From NCBI GenBank assembly GCA_040507245.1, contig JBEVVH010000228.1, forward strand, positions 1 to 5,106: a DNA stretch of 5,106 nucleotides, read 5' to 3'. The stretch's first letter is position 1. Each line of letters starts with the position of its first letter. The notes under the pieces are model-generated. The model saw nothing but the letters and a program-made list of their open reading frames with translations. It was not told the origin of the DNA and searched no databases. This document shows, piece by piece, positions 5,076-5,106 of the stretch. The stretch is from Thiodiazotropha sp040507245 (GTDB lineage Bacteria; Pseudomonadota; Gammaproteobacteria; Chromatiales; Chromatiaceae). The position numbers were made by a program, and so were the translations under genes.

Positions 5076-5106
5076 ATGGAAAAAATTGATGCACGAACAC
5101 TAACAA
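5076..5106 (+). CDS. 5' end of an ORF, possible IS630-family transposase
   Basis: Only the first ten codons are in the window: MEKIDARTLT, then the edge cuts the ORF. As I remember them, IS630-family transposases often begin with a similar string (Met-x-Lys-Ile-Asp-x-Arg-x-Leu), so this may be the start of one. These act as DDE enzymes that move an insertion sequence into TA targets. The codons are AT-rich (AAA, ATT, ACA, CTA), unlike the GC-rich operon, which fits foreign origin. There is no good Shine-Dalgarno just before the ATG, but a good promoter lies about 40 nt upstream. Ten residues cannot prove a family. A chromosomal gene of another kind is possible. Confidence 0.4.
   Translation, partial: MEKIDARTLT

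Overview
The window looks like chromosomal DNA from a GC-rich gammaproteobacterium, possibly a Chromatiales-like or related sulfur-oxidising lineage. That guess rests on the close resemblance of the three proteins to their E. coli counterparts, the dnaB-alr-radA order, and repeat families that I remember as common between genes in such genomes. No taxonomic marker is present, so the lineage is an inference.

Positions 1-1113 hold no convincing gene. They are a dense cluster of interspersed palindromic repeats. One composite unit (REP-like palindrome, A/C-rich linker, then a CT/GA-rich palindrome) occurs three times in the same orientation: a degenerate copy at about 60-186, and two near-identical 129-bp copies at 461-589 and 773-901. 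Between the first two copies lies a different repeat made of strong hairpins (about 225-425). Between the second and third lies a head-to-head pair of 29-nt palindromic repeats (646-755). The cluster ends in a stretch that is about 91% A+C on the + strand (902-1028), followed by a short dnaB leader.

Positions 1114-4987 are a compact + strand operon: dnaB (replicative helicase), alr (alanine racemase) and radA (recombination-associated branch migration ATPase). Both junctions are TGATG overlaps, in which the stop codon shares its A with the next ATG, and each downstream start has a good Shine-Dalgarno sequence. Translational coupling is therefore likely. dnaB itself has no visible Shine-Dalgarno. 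The operon links replication-fork unwinding, D-alanine supply for peptidoglycan, and recombinational repair. All three genes look intact, with every key motif present and no intein, frameshift or truncation.

Positions 4988-5106 are AT-richer. They carry a good sigma70-type promoter candidate (TTGACT, 17 nt, AATAAT) and the first ten codons of an ORF cut by the window edge (MEKIDARTLT). The peptide resembles the N-terminus of IS630-family transposases as I remember them, so an insertion sequence may begin just after radA. No intrinsic terminator is visible after radA.

I found no evidence of a new enzymatic or defence system. The most interesting material is the repeat cluster in front of an essential replication gene, its mutually exclusive hairpins, the strong strand asymmetry of base composition at both ends of the operon, and the probable mobile element at the right edge.
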